A stretch of 64,000 bases of DNA from contig VXAI01000038.1 of the NCBI GenBank assembly GCA_013399305.1, positions 199,194 through 263,193 of the forward strand, given 5' to 3'. The position numbers and the translations under genes were made by a program. Each line of letters starts with the position of its first letter. The stretch's first letter is position 1. The notes under the pieces were generated by a model, which saw only the letters and a list, made by a program, of their open reading frames with translations, did no database searches and was not told the DNA's origin. Of the stretch, positions 29,101 to 37,381 are shown piece by piece. Source of the stretch: Rostratula benghalensis (lineage: Eukaryota; Chordata; Aves; Charadriiformes; Rostratulidae).

Positions 29101-32100
29101 AGAAACATTTACGAACAGCACAGGTATATAAACCACAGAATACCAGTTTGGAAGGGACCTAAATTATCATCTAATCCAACTTTTCTTGGCAAAACCCCCC
29201 ATTTTGCCTTTATTGTATTGACATGGTAATGACCCATGACTGAGAAGCCTACGTGAGCTTCCACCAGCATGATTACACTTATGGTAAGACACCTTTCAGA
29301 TACTTACTGTTCCTTGTTCTAACAGAAGCTGGCATTGGGTAAGACATTCTGGGCTATCAATCAGCTCCAAGAGTACCTTCTCAGCTTGCATTCGCTGGGC
29401 TAGATCAGTTCCTTCATATAGGTGGTTACACAGTACTTCTAGTTCTGCCAGACTCTGTTAAGAAAGAACACAATAGAAACTTCCATGAAGACTTTTCACC
29501 CGTGTAAGGTTTCTTTAAGTGATTATAAACCTAGATACGATACCCAGAACGTGAACTGTTACCTATACTAAGCTTTCCAGTCAATTTACGTTTAAATAGG
29601 AGGCCTTCTGAGACAAGAAGCCAAAAATAATTCTGCAAATTAACTTGCCATTTCTTATTCTCTCAGTAACTAAAGTAATTTTTATATGGTTCAATCCATC
29701 TGTTCTTCTTAGTCTTCAGATTTGAAATCCACAGCTTTTCCAAAGAGATGAAAAGAACAGTGAACAGTTTTGAGCTATGCTACTTGGAAAACTTGCAGCA
29801 AATTTCATCTTAGAAGCTGTAATTACTCATCAAATTACTAAACCTGGAAAAAATAAAAAGCATTGTCTATATCTGTTGATGCAAATATCAGTGACAGATG
29901 GGTATATTCAGAAGCTATAGTAGTAAGAGAAGAGCTAAAATTCCTCTCCACCTAGAAGGTGGAAAAGTTCTCTTTGGTAAGAGGGTGTGGGGGAACATCC
30001 CTCTGCTGGGTGAGGGGTATGATTTATATCTTCTAGTCGCTATCTCACAGAAGAGATGAATCCTTTGAGTGAGTTTTGGAATTATTACACAAAGAGAAGT
30101 TTTAGCACCCATCCCAAAGCCTGTGTAACTCTTATCAAGAACCATCCGCTTCATTAGCAGCTACCCAGTAAATATTTAATGACTTGAGCGTGGCCTAGAA
30201 AGAGGAGGAAAAGAGAAACGCACGGTATTTGACCTTGCTCATTTAAAAGTTTGAGTCAAAATCTTATTCGCCAGCCCTTCCAAAAAGATGTTTTGTACTC
30301 AAAATAGAAGATTTGATTCAGCACAACCTAGCATCACTTATATTGTAGCTCAAACACCTTTTAAAAATCTGAGACAGTAATAGTGCTTTTGACAACCAAA
30401 GTACATGTGGTTTTGTCACTCAAAGCACATAGTTTCTCAGAGACACACTTATCTTAAAAAATAAACCACCATCTTTTCCCCATTTCTTCCCTTGTAATTG
30501 TTGTGCAGATGAAGTTCCTGGCTTTATTCAGCTTTTTTTTCTGAATTTCAGCAGTAACAACATTTTAAGAGTCACCAGTTTGCAGTCAAAATGTAGCCAT
30601 AATTTGCTGCTTTGAAAAAATTTTAAGAAATAGCACATTTGCTTCTGGAATGAACAGATCCAATACCTCCAACAGAGCTCAACAAAGACAATCTTTGTTT
30701 TTGTTGTCCCCTTCCCCCCACGTTCAAAGAAAATTGAGAAAAAATAAGGATTTTTAATTTTTTAATTTTTAAATGAAGCCAGATCCATGCCAAGTGAAAA
30801 TTTAGACTCATAAAATGCAAGCATATAAGTTAGAGAATACAACACAAACCCCAAATAATTAGGGTAAAACATGGGAATTAGGACATCTAGGAAACATAGT
30901 CTTCAACCATAAATTACAATCCATCTTTCCATAATGGAACAATTCAAATACAATCTCAGAAACATAAACCAAATTATACCATAACCAATAAAAGTTAAAG
31001 ACCCTTCTATATTTAATCTGAAATCTGACTTTCAAGTCAGTCCGAACTCAGCAACAAGTTTGAGAAAGTCCAGAATAAAACTAGGACATCAGCCCAATCA
31101 CCAAGGTCTAAATCACCTGTATACTAATTGGCATTAAAATAGCAAACCATTTATAAGCTGGCTAAGCAATAACTTATACATAAAGAATTCATAGTGGATT
31201 TCAAGAACACATGCACTTTAATGCACAATGTTAATAAGTTAAGGTTACCACAAAATTTAGAAATTTAGGCTAAGGATCAGACCTAGTTTCTCCTTGACAA
31301 GTTAAAACATATTTTATCTGAAGGACAATGAGGGAAACCCAGCATAGATTTTTAAAGCCAGGCTGAACAAAAACTACTTCTTCAAAGAAGAGCTGGTTTA
31401 TTGGTTATTGAGACTGATGGCCTTCAGCACTTCAAAATACTTTATCTGGACATGTTCAGTCTCAGGAGAACATTATGACAAGTTTCTTATTGGCAGGCTT
31501 GACGTATGGCGAGATATTGCTCAGAATTCTCAGACTGCCAAGTTAGATGTTCTCTGGGTTATATTTTATGTGTAGTACCAAGGAAACGTACTGCTCCTCC
31601 TTGATTCAGAGAGTGAAATCAAAAACATACAACCTGAAATCAGCCAATAAAACCATCTTGTATTTGATGGCACCTCAGCTGAGCAATGCAGATATTATTC
31701 AACTTTATTAAGAATAAAACTTTTGGAGAAGTCATACACTAGCTCTCTATAATGGGTATACCATTTCCTTCAAGAAAACAGAAGATTGTCACAATCCCTT
31801 TCTATTGTGACACAAAACGTGAAACCAAGGCCTTCAGAGACCTCCTTTACTCGAGTTCTTATCAATAGCTGAAAGGTGATTCCTCAGAAAGCAACAATAA
31901 TGCCAATGGAGAGGATCTGGCAGCAAGCTGCTGGCTGCCATAAGTGAGTCAGGAGTAGAAACAGGCCTGTACAAGAAGTGGCATTTTCGACACACAGAAG
32001 TATAAATTTTTCCAAGAAACAGCAGGTGCCCATCCTAATGAAAACTGTTAGATACTGGGACTTTTTTTTTTTTTTTTTCCCTGCTTGTCACACTTTCATA

Positions 32101-33638
32101 ATCATAGAATGGTTTGGGTTGGAAGGGACCTTAAAGACCATCCAGTGCCAACCCCCCTGCCCTGGGCAGGGACACCTCCCACCACACCAGGTTGCTCCAA
32201 GCCCCATCCAGCCTGGCCTTGAACCCCTCCAGGGATGGGGCAGCCACAGCTTCTCTGGGCAACCTGGGCCAGGCTCTCACCATCCTTCACACAAAAGAAT
32301 TTCTTTCTGATATCTCATCTAAATTCTCCTCTTTCAGTTTAAGACCATTACCCCTTGTTCTGTCACTCCACTCCCTGACAAAAAGTCCCTCCCCAGCTCT
32401 CCTGGAGCTCCCTTCAGGTACTAGAAGGCTCCTACAAGGTCTCCCTGAAGCATTATATTCTCCAGGTTCAAGAACCCCAGCTCTCTCAGCCTGAATAATA
32501 TTCAAGAATAAGCTCAATAGAGACCTGAAGATACTTTTGGTCCCACCTCCCCAAAGTCCCTGGCAGCTCTGCTACTAGCCCACGAAGGAGCCAAGGGCCA
32601 GGAATGCTGGGGGCCCGGCTGGGCAGCAACCCACCGGGCAGGCAGCCAAGGAGCCAAGCGAACTGGCAGGAAACCAGGTAAGTTCACGCTGTAGGTTTTG
32701 CTGACACCGACAAATTCCCACAGACGTTCTGATTTTAATCCAGCCTTTTAGGACCGAAAACATTCCATTGAGAAGGTTCCACCAGCTCTATGGGAGAGCA
32801 ACAGGATGGGCATCACCGCTGAAATGCCACCGGTGTGAGGTGATAACAAAAGGTCTCCTTTTACGTAGCATGCCCACTGCCCACGTATTTAAATAAATGC
32901 CTAAATCAGCCACTGTGGAAGGTGCTGTCACCACTCCAGGGGAACCCCAAGGGACACCTCAGGGTGCTCAGTGTCTTCTGGGCCCCTTTCCCCCTTCCTC
33001 CCTCCATGTTCTTCAATGTTCCCCTCAGGCAATTCCCAGAGAGGGGCTGCCTCGGGGCAGGGACAGACCAGGGAGCCCACCAAAGCCTTCAGGGAGAGGT
33101 GGCCATAGGCAAGCAGGTACCAGGGAGCCCACGGGAGAGGTGGCCATAGGCAAGCAGGTGCGGCCAGCTCCCGTAGGCCTGGAGTAGCCATGAACACAGG
33201 CGAACGCAAAGGGAAGCGTGGAAAACCCACCCACGGCCGGCCAGCCCTGCAGGTACCCCGGCCCCCTCGCCACCCTGGCTGTGACGCTGCGGCTGCAACT
33301 CTCACGGCGAGGGCCAGCACCCCCCTATACCCCCTGCAGCCTCACACCGCCCCCCCGCCTCACCACAGCCCACCCGCGGCAGACACCTCGGTCCAGCGCT
33401 CCGACGGAGCCTGCCCGCCTCAACGCCGCCCAGGGCGAAGCTCCGCACCCCGCGGTCCCCTGTCCCGCTCGACCACCGCGGCCGCAGCCGCCCCGCTCCC
33501 CCTACCCGCGCACCTCAGGACATCCCTGCCCTCTGCCGAGTTCCCGCCCCTCCGCCGCCCTTTGAGCCCCGACAGCTCGGCCGTCCCAAGGGTCCCCGCC
33601 GCCCCGCCGGCTCTACTGACCTGGAGGCGCCGCGCCAT
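8025..33638 (-). CDS. RANBP17: RANBP17 (Ran-binding protein 17, exportin-7-like transport receptor), coding exons 1-14, 3' part outside window
   Basis: RANBP17 is an importin-beta superfamily HEAT-repeat receptor and paralogue of exportin 7; it binds RanGTP and shuttles cargo through nuclear pores. Fourteen exons, in order 33621-33638, 29308-29454, 28197-28287, 26916-27082, 23625-23690, 22911-23015, 20427-20592, 18431-18504, 17852-17971, 17451-17597, 16105-16277, 13396-13589, 9742-9847 and 8025-8160, all have AG acceptors and GT donors (exon 1 has only a donor). They join to 1710 nt, exactly 570 codons without a stop. The family is about 1,088 residues, so the window carries the N-terminal half: importin-beta N-terminal domain at about residues 30-100, then HEAT repeats. 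XPO7 was considered. RANBP17 is preferred because of [12 protein letters not shown] and [20 protein letters not shown] in exon 14 and [14 protein letters not shown] in exon 13. The start is the only ATG in a CpG island followed by six codons and a donor, as in human. Inference: the gene continues left beyond position 1. Confidence 0.97.
8161..9741 (-). other. RANBP17 intron 13
   Basis: About 1.6 kb between exons 13 and 14. It is AT-rich with short homopolymer runs and a small TTA-type repeat near 9262-9272. No coding or mobile sequence recognised. Confidence 0.85.
9742..9847 (-). CDS. RANBP17: RANBP17 exon 13 (residues 490-525)
   Basis: Acceptor TAATGTTAG, donor GTAAGT, 106 nt. It encodes [20 protein letters not shown], then [14 protein letters not shown], ending two bases into Arg-525. 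Confidence 0.96.
9848..13395 (-). other. RANBP17 intron 12, contains a long hairpin
   Basis: About 3.5 kb between exons 12 and 13. The notable content is the inverted repeat at 12111-12223 with a nested one from 12086. There is also a short A-run near 12985-12996. No coding sequence recognised. Confidence 0.85.
12111..12223. repeat. Long imperfect inverted repeat (about 42-nt arms, 28-nt loop)
   Basis: The left arm 12111-12152 and the reverse complement of the right arm 12181-12223 both start ATGGTTTA and share ACAATAATCC-like and AAGAAAT..GTCATTA blocks. By hand I count about 33 matches over the first 40 aligned positions. The left arm also pairs with sequence further left: ATTATTGCTGT at 12086-12096 against ACAGCAATAAT at 12121-12131, a perfect 11-bp nested repeat. 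It could be a small palindromic DNA-transposon remnant (MITE), a hairpin RNA precursor or a structured regulatory element. The sequence alone does not decide. Confidence 0.7.
13396..13589 (-). CDS. RANBP17: RANBP17 exon 12 (residues 425-490)
   Basis: Acceptor CTATTCCAG, donor GTAAGT, 194 nt. It encodes [20 protein letters not shown], then [12 protein letters not shown] and [12 protein letters not shown], and ends one base into Gly-490. The stretch after KLLH ([13 protein letters not shown]) is the least conserved part and separates RANBP17 from XPO7. Confidence 0.97.
13590..16104 (-). other. RANBP17 intron 11
   Basis: About 2.5 kb. It holds a short (GT)n near 13714-13725 and an A25 tract at 15814-15838 followed by a GGGGA-type purine run. 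A 15-base direct repeat (CAGAGAAGAAAACTT) sits at 14974-14988 and 15037-15051. Open frames here lack family resemblance and are not called. Confidence 0.8.
15814..15860. repeat. A25 tract plus G/A-rich run
   Basis: Twenty-five A in a row (15814-15838) followed by GGAGAGGGGAGGGGAGGGAA. Low-complexity purine tract; possible tail of a lost retroposon, but no body is recognisable. Confidence 0.75.
16105..16277 (-). CDS. RANBP17: RANBP17 exon 11 (residues 368-425)
   Basis: Acceptor TTCTTCTAG, donor GTAAAC, 173 nt, ending two bases into Arg-425. It encodes [20 protein letters not shown], then [20 protein letters not shown]. The end ECVPVVI replaces DSVAIVV of human. Confidence 0.96.
16553..16608. 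repeat. Degenerate minisatellite, three copies of TATCCTAAACC
   Basis: Copies start at 16553, 16574 and 16598, spacing 21 and 24 bases, with diverged spacer sequence. Seen directly. Confidence 0.7.
17030..17066. repeat. AT-rich microsatellite with an unresolved base
   Basis: TA/TATAAA-type low-complexity stretch; base 17045 is N, probably from read disagreement within the repeat. Confidence 0.75.
17451..17597 (-). CDS. RANBP17: RANBP17 exon 10 (residues 319-367)
   Basis: Acceptor AAATTTAG, donor GTAAGA, 147 nt, phase 0. It encodes [20 protein letters not shown], then [19 protein letters not shown] and ITSLQ. Confidence 0.97.
17852..17971 (-). CDS. RANBP17: RANBP17 exon 9 (residues 279-318)
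   Basis: Acceptor TATTCTTCAG, donor GTATCT, 120 nt, phase 0. It encodes [20 protein letters not shown] followed by [13 protein letters not shown] and ILENPQ. Confidence 0.96.
17972..18430 (-). other. RANBP17 intron 8
   Basis: 459 bp between exons 8 and 9; nothing beyond splice sites recognised. Confidence 0.85.
18431..18504 (-). CDS. RANBP17: RANBP17 exon 8 (residues 254-278)
   Basis: Acceptor TTTCCATAG, donor GTAAGT, 74 nt. It encodes [20 protein letters not shown] then LSQL, ending in phase 0. Confidence 0.95.
18505..20426 (-). other. RANBP17 intron 7, contains a CR1 3' end
   Basis: About 1.9 kb. Holds the CR1 copy at 18762-18998 and A-rich runs near 20051-20076. No coding sequence recognised. 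Confidence 0.85.
18762..18998 (-). mobile_element. CR1 LINE 3' fragment (young-looking)
   Basis: Starts at a terminal CAGAATCCCAGAATCT-type repeat and runs through GGATTGGAAGGGACCTTG, AGCAGGAACACCCAGAGCAG and CCTCTCTGGGCAGCCCCTTC, the reverse complement of an avian CR1 3' end. It is almost identical over about 170 bases to the reverse complement of the copy at 55238-55920. A small deletion lies after the CCCTCACC phrase. It is 5'-truncated, as usual for CR1. Confidence 0.93.
20427..20592 (-). CDS. RANBP17: RANBP17 exon 7 (residues 199-254)
   Basis: Acceptor CTCCTTAG, donor GTAAGA, 166 nt, ending one base into Ile-254. It encodes [20 protein letters not shown], then [10 protein letters not shown] and QIPTNWRT. 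The QQQQ run replaces QCQQ of human RANBP17. Confidence 0.95.
20593..22910 (-). other. RANBP17 intron 6
   Basis: About 2.3 kb, AT-rich; no repeat family or coding sequence recognised. Confidence 0.85.
22911..23015 (-). CDS. RANBP17: RANBP17 exon 6 (residues 164-198)
   Basis: Acceptor TTTTCTTAG, donor GTGAGG, 105 nt, phase 0. It encodes [20 protein letters not shown] then [15 protein letters not shown], the conserved segment around the [11 protein letters not shown] motif. Confidence 0.96.
23016..23624 (-). other. RANBP17 intron 5, contains a CR1 scrap
   Basis: 609 bp. Holds a short CR1 3' end at 23130-23190; otherwise nothing recognised. Confidence 0.85.
23130..23190 (+). mobile_element. 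CR1 LINE 3'-terminal scrap
   Basis: GATGATTGGACTAGATCATC then AAAGGTCCCTTCCAATTCTA followed by ATT-rich termini is the extreme 3' end of an avian CR1, here on the + strand. About 60 bp survive. Confidence 0.82.
23625..23690 (-). CDS. RANBP17: RANBP17 exon 5 (residues 142-163)
   Basis: Acceptor TTCTGTAG, donor GTAAGC, 66 nt, phase 0. It encodes [20 protein letters not shown] followed by NL, matching family residues after KKFLQ. Confidence 0.95.
23691..26915 (-). other. RANBP17 intron 4
   Basis: About 3.2 kb, AT-rich, with an A-run near 26608-26621. Long open frames here (for example 25945-26310 on +) have no splice-bounded or family-like features and are not called. Confidence 0.82.
26916..27082 (-). 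CDS. RANBP17: RANBP17 exon 4 (residues 86-141)
   Basis: Acceptor TTTACAG, donor GTAAGA, 167 nt. It completes Arg-86 and encodes [19 protein letters not shown], then TKLGWFEV and ends DVKKFLQ in phase 0. It is nearly identical to vertebrate RANBP17 and XPO7 in this conserved block. Confidence 0.97.
27083..28196 (-). other. RANBP17 intron 3
   Basis: About 1.1 kb; nothing recognised besides splice sites. Confidence 0.85.
28197..28287 (-). CDS. RANBP17: RANBP17 exon 3 (residues 56-86)
   Basis: Acceptor TTTTTGTAG, donor GTAAGT, 91 nt, ending one base into the Arg-86 codon. It encodes [18 protein letters not shown] and continues to EQRIDI, within the importin-beta N-terminal domain that contacts RanGTP in this family. 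Confidence 0.96.
28288..29307 (-). other. RANBP17 intron 2, contains an old CR1 scrap
   Basis: About 1.0 kb; holds the CR1-like remnant at 29131-29207, otherwise nothing recognised. Confidence 0.85.
29131..29207 (-). mobile_element. Old CR1 LINE 3' remnant
   Basis: ACCACAGAATACCAGTTTGG then AAGGGACCTAAATTATCATC and TAATCCAAC resembles the reverse complement of a CR1 3' end, with clear divergence. Boundaries approximate. Confidence 0.7.
29308..29454 (-). CDS. RANBP17: RANBP17 exon 2 (residues 7-55)
   Basis: Acceptor CTTAACAG, donor GTAAGT, 147 nt, phase 0 to 0. It encodes [20 protein letters not shown] and ends CQLLLEQGT, the opening helices and the start of the importin-beta N-terminal domain. 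Confidence 0.96.
32062..32078. repeat. T17 tract adjacent to CR1
   Basis: Seventeen T in a row about 20 bp before the CR1 terminal repeat. Confidence 0.8.
32101..32492 (-). mobile_element. CR1 LINE 3' fragment, about 390 bp
   Basis: ATCATAGAATGGTTTGGGTT then GGAAGGGACCTTAAAGACCA opens the reverse complement of a standard avian CR1 3' end. It continues through AACCCCTCCAGGGATGGGGC, CATTACCCCTTGTTCTGTCA and CAGCTCTCTCAGCCTG, where homology fades. It differs in subfamily features from the copies at 18.8 and 55.2 kb (TCATAGAATGGTTTGGGTTG instead of TCACAGAATC...AGGGATTGG). Confidence 0.95.
33067..33159. repeat. Tandem duplication, two units of 52 and 41 bp
   Basis: Unit 1 (33067-33118) and unit 2 (33119-33159) share ACCAGGGAGCCCAC and a 27-base segment ending GCAAGCAGGT. 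Unit 1 has an 11-base insertion (33081-33091) between them. Confidence 0.85.
33621..33638 (-). CDS. RANBP17: RANBP17 coding exon 1 (residues 1-6)
   Basis: This very short exon encodes MARRLQ and is followed by donor GTCAGT. Human RANBP17 exon 1 also supplies six residues (MALHFQ) before SLAELEVL, so length and phase 0 agree. The ATG context is AAGATGGCG, a strong Kozak-like, YY1-like initiator inside the CpG island. Confidence 0.93.
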
Positions 33639-33710
33639 CTTCCCGAGCGGCGGCGAGAGCGGGCCACGGGGAGGGGCAGCGGGCCCGGCCGGGGCGAGGG
33701 GCCGGCCGGC

Positions 33711-33871
33711 NNNNNNNNNNNNNNNNNNNNNNNNNNNNNNNNNNNNNNNNNNNNNNNNNNNNNNNNNNNNNNNNNNNNNNNNNNNNNNNNNNNNNNNNNN
33801 NNNNNNNNNNNNNNNNNNNNNNNNNNNNNNNNNNNNNNNNNNNNNNNNNNNNNNNNNNNNNNNNNNNNNNN
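33711..33871. other. Assembly gap, 161 N
   Basis: Run of N from 33711 to 33871 inside the GC-rich RANBP17 promoter; likely a sequencing drop-out in extreme GC. Any reading frame drawn across it is meaningless. Confidence 0.99.
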
Positions 33872-35903
33872 CGTCGGGAGAGGGCGGCGCCATTTTGTCC
33901 GCGCAGTTCTGAGGGAGGACGGTGGTCCTGTGGCGAGTGGCTGTCGGTGGGCTTTCCCTCTCCTCCTGGCGCCACCAGCCAAGCAGAGGCATCGCTCCTG
34001 ACTGAAAAGTGCATGTTTTTAGCTAGTCACGGCATTTAAGTGCTGCTGGAAATAGGTATTTTGCTTTGGGCAATCCAGGTTAAGGTACAATTTCTGAAGA
34101 AAGGTGATGGCGCCAGCGAAGGGAAAGCTTTCCTCAGTGAACGTGGGAGGTTCAGGTCATGCAATCCATGAGAGGTTATAATATACTCCCATTTTACAGG
34201 CAGCAATTCACAAGTTGCATGGTTGTGATTCAATATTGCATTGATTCTCTACATTTATAAATGGTCGATAAACAGGGAACGAGCCGGTGCAGTGCAGCCC
34301 TGTCTGTGCTGCCAAAAAGATCCAAACCAAAGCTCGTGGTGCTGAGGCGGATTTTGAACCGGGGCAGCAGCAAGGAGTTTGATTCCACTTTGGGAAGTGC
34401 TGGGAGGTTGATGAGCGTGAAATAATCAAGAACTGCTTCAGGCCAGGAGCCGAAAGAGATGGTGCTGAGGTGGTTACAGCCGCTCCTGAAGGGACTGATG
34501 TCTTAGCTATCCAAGAAACTGGGGAATCCACCTCTACAGGTGCTTATAAAGGAATGGAGAAATTAATGGAGAGAACAGAGTTGTCTCAGTTCCCAGTTGG
34601 GTAAGATGAAACCCATCTTTGCTGACTGCTGATTCACAGAACAGGCGGGCTCTGTGACATGGATATAGATATTTTACTTCTTAAGTTCAAGCACCGCAAA
34701 GAGAGACTTAGTTATCTAAGACATCCTATTTCTAGAGTTAAAGGAATAATTCAGGGTTAGTGAAGAAATAACGCTACATAAATGGGAGACCGAAGAAGGT
34801 CAGCACAAAGATTATCCACCTTAAGGACATACAGTGACTCGAGCAACATCTACAAGTATCTGCATGGGAATAAAAAATAAAATCCTTTAATGCAACTAGG
34901 TTCTTGATTTCAACGAAGAAGGTGTAATTGATTCTAATCAGTATGAGCTGAAGCCAGACAAATTCAGAACAGAAGTAAGCAATGCTGGCAATTGAGGGCT
35001 GGAATAACTCTCACCCAAGGATGGTGTATTCCCTGTTACTAGAGGAAGAGCGGTCACTCTTCCAAAAAGTGATGCTGCAGGTACCTGCCTGGGGCAGGAA
35101 TTGCTGTGGTTGGACGGCATGGGGTACAGAGCCCATCACAGACACAGGTGCTTCGTACACGACCAAAGAGCGACTGGCTTTTGCTACTAATGAGGAAACC
35201 TAAGAAAGGCCAAAGCCTTTCTTACATGCTTACAAGAAGCACATCTGTTCCGTATCCTGCTGAGGGTGAGTGGTGGTGCTGTACAGCATGGGCCACGCAG
35301 AGCCCAGGGTAAAACTCAGCAAGGTGGATCAGTGTAGGCTTCACAAGTGTAGACTTCACAAGACACTTTTGGGGGCAGTGGCACAGGGAGGAATGAAGGA
35401 ACAATAAACAAAGTGTGATGAAGGGGAGGCAGCAAGGACTGCTGCTGTAGCCAGCAGAGAGCATTTGTGAATACTGCACTCAAAAAGCTTGACATTTTTG
35501 TTGAGTGCACTGTTGTTTGATGTTTTAACACAGTAGGAAGATTTTTTGCCTTGACCTCCACTGCTGTGAACTCCATGGTGATTGTTTGTCCAAGTCATTG
35601 TGATTCTGGTCAACAGATGATACAGGGCCTGAGCAGTTTGTGTAGAATTATTCAGGTTTCCCCTTTGCTCCATCATGCACATTGCAAAAAAACTCCAACC
35701 CTGTGAAGCCTGGTAACCTCAAAGAAAACAGGGAATGAGGAATAGGAATGCAGTGGTGACTTGGGGGGTGAGAAAAGTCAGCCATAAGTTATAATATGGA
35801 AAGTGTGAGAGACTTTCTGATGCGGTACAGTTACAAACTGTCTGAAGAGCCAGAAAACACTTGCTAAGGCCGGTAGAAAAGGTAAGAGGAAGTTCTTACA
35901 TAC

Positions 35904-35997
35904 CTTCCAAAGACCTTGACCCGGTGAGCAGAGTTTGAGCTCTTTCAATGTCTCCATGCTCTGCTCCAGCTGATGGGCTCTTTCCCAGGCTGTGCCA
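35904..35997 (-). other. Exon-like segment of unknown gene
   Basis: On the minus strand an acceptor (TGCATAGCTTAG) and a good donor (GTATGTAAG) bracket 94 bases. One open frame reads HQLEQSMETLKELKLCSPGQ, which has coding-like composition and a helical look. It lies upstream of the RANBP17 CpG island and downstream of the KAZALD1-like gene, in the same transcriptional direction. It could be an alternative 5' exon of RANBP17, a terminal or read-through exon, or a coincidence. I do not recognise the peptide. Confidence 0.3.
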
Positions 35998-37365
35998 CTA
36001 AGCTATGCAAAGACATGCATAAATGAGGTTAGTAAGTTAAATAGTTCAAGGAGGCTGAGCATGAGCCAGTGTGTTCTCCCTTAGCCAGAAGCACCCTCTC
36101 CCCTCCTGGGTCTCCTTCCTGTGTCAGCAGGTGGGCATGGGGAGAAGCTGAGAGCACAAAGCTGGTACCACAAGGGAGGCTGGGAACACAGGCTCTGCTG
36201 GCTACTCAGCTGCACGCTGCAGCCCTGTGACTGACTGTACCTGATTTAATCATCAGTTAAATAATTTAATCTCTCAGATGCAGGCAATTGCATTTCTGCA
36301 TCCAATATATCTGTCAACTATAGCCTTATTATCTTAAGGGGGAAAAATTGGTCTAGCTAAAGAATTAGTGGATTCCTAGACTAATACTTGACAAAACTCC
36401 TGAGACTTAACACAGGGAAGAATATTAGATTGTAAAACCACCCCAGACTATGTCAGAGTCCTAGTCCAAAGGACAAAGCTGCTTTAAGGAGTATAATTTA
36501 TTAAGGAACTTCTATACTATTCCTCTAGTGCTACATGGGAGGGGGAAGTGACCCAGTGAAGCTGCTTGTGTCAAAGACATCCGCAGGAGGAAGTTGTGCT
36601 GTGAGTTCAGACTTGCTTCTGTGGAAGGTAGCAACAAAATTTTTGCTATGTTCCATGGAAGCTGAATTAAAGAGGGGTGTTAGGTCTGCCTCACAAGAGG
36701 CCTCCCTGCAGTGTTAGCATACAGTTTCCAGCTCAAATCTGTCTCACTTTCTACAAGGAGAAATAAAACCAGCTTCCTGAAGTTGAATTGATGTTACTTT
36801 GGACATGTGAATAGACCCATTGCTACTGACAGTGCATTCACAATTAGATCCATATTTTTGCCACACTGCTTAGAAAGGGCTGAATCTTCTCCATGATTTT
36901 TTTTTTTTTTTTTATTAAGTGACGTGATTGAAGCGTATAAACAAAACCAGCCGTTTCTGTCCCTTGCCCAAAAAGAAGTAGCAAAGTTCAGGGTACCAGT
37001 GTTGCTTCCTTTTATTGCATCACATCAGGATTTCTTCTAACAGGCTGTTTTCTTTCTGAAATGAATGGTTGATAATTTACAACAAATTACTGTTAAAACA
37101 TGCACACAGAGACAAATGCAATACATCTCATTTTGAACTCTTTGTTCTGGGAATGTTAGCTTTTTTAAAATCAACATAGTCCATCAAGCCAAACGGTTAC
37201 AGACTGGTATTGGATATGGTTCTGCTACACATTTTCTCATACAAATTTTTTTTAGTTCTTTATTTTCATTTTACATTAACAAATCAAAAGGCCCTGAAGA
37301 ATTTTAATTTATTTTGATGAAGGCTAATGATTTCAAGATCATTTTCTGTGCCGTGTACTAGTCTA

Positions 37366-37381
37366 TGCCAATATATTGGCA
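37366..37381. repeat. 16-bp perfect palindrome
   Basis: TGCCAATATATTGGCA equals its own reverse complement; it contains everted NFI-like half sites (GCCAA and TTGGC). It sits in an AT-rich block with many ATTA/TAAT motifs. Confidence 0.7.

Larger units (their letters stand above)
29455..33620 (-). other. RANBP17 intron 1
   Basis: About 4.2 kb. Contains a CR1 copy (32101-32492) with a T17 tract beside it, a tandem duplication (33067-33159) and the downstream part of the promoter CpG island (about 33230 on). No additional exon recognised. Confidence 0.85.
33230..33980. promoter_or_regulatory. RANBP17: CpG island / promoter of RANBP17, interrupted by assembly gap
   Basis: GC- and CpG-dense sequence surrounds RANBP17 exon 1 on both sides of the gap, unlike the AT-rich surroundings. 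No TATA box is visible next to the start, as is usual for CpG-island promoters. The far side has ACAAAATGGCGCC on the minus strand (around 33887-33898), a YY1-like motif. The exact transcription start is probably within or next to the gap. Confidence 0.8.

Noticed and set aside
8025..33638. Assignment to XPO7 instead of RANBP17
   Set aside because: Exons 12-14 follow RANBP17 in the variable positions, and GABRP lies nearby as expected for RANBP17.
33190..33992. Long open frames on both strands across the CpG island and N gap
   Set aside because: They are stop-poor because of high GC and they read through the N run; only the short MARRLQ exon is supported.
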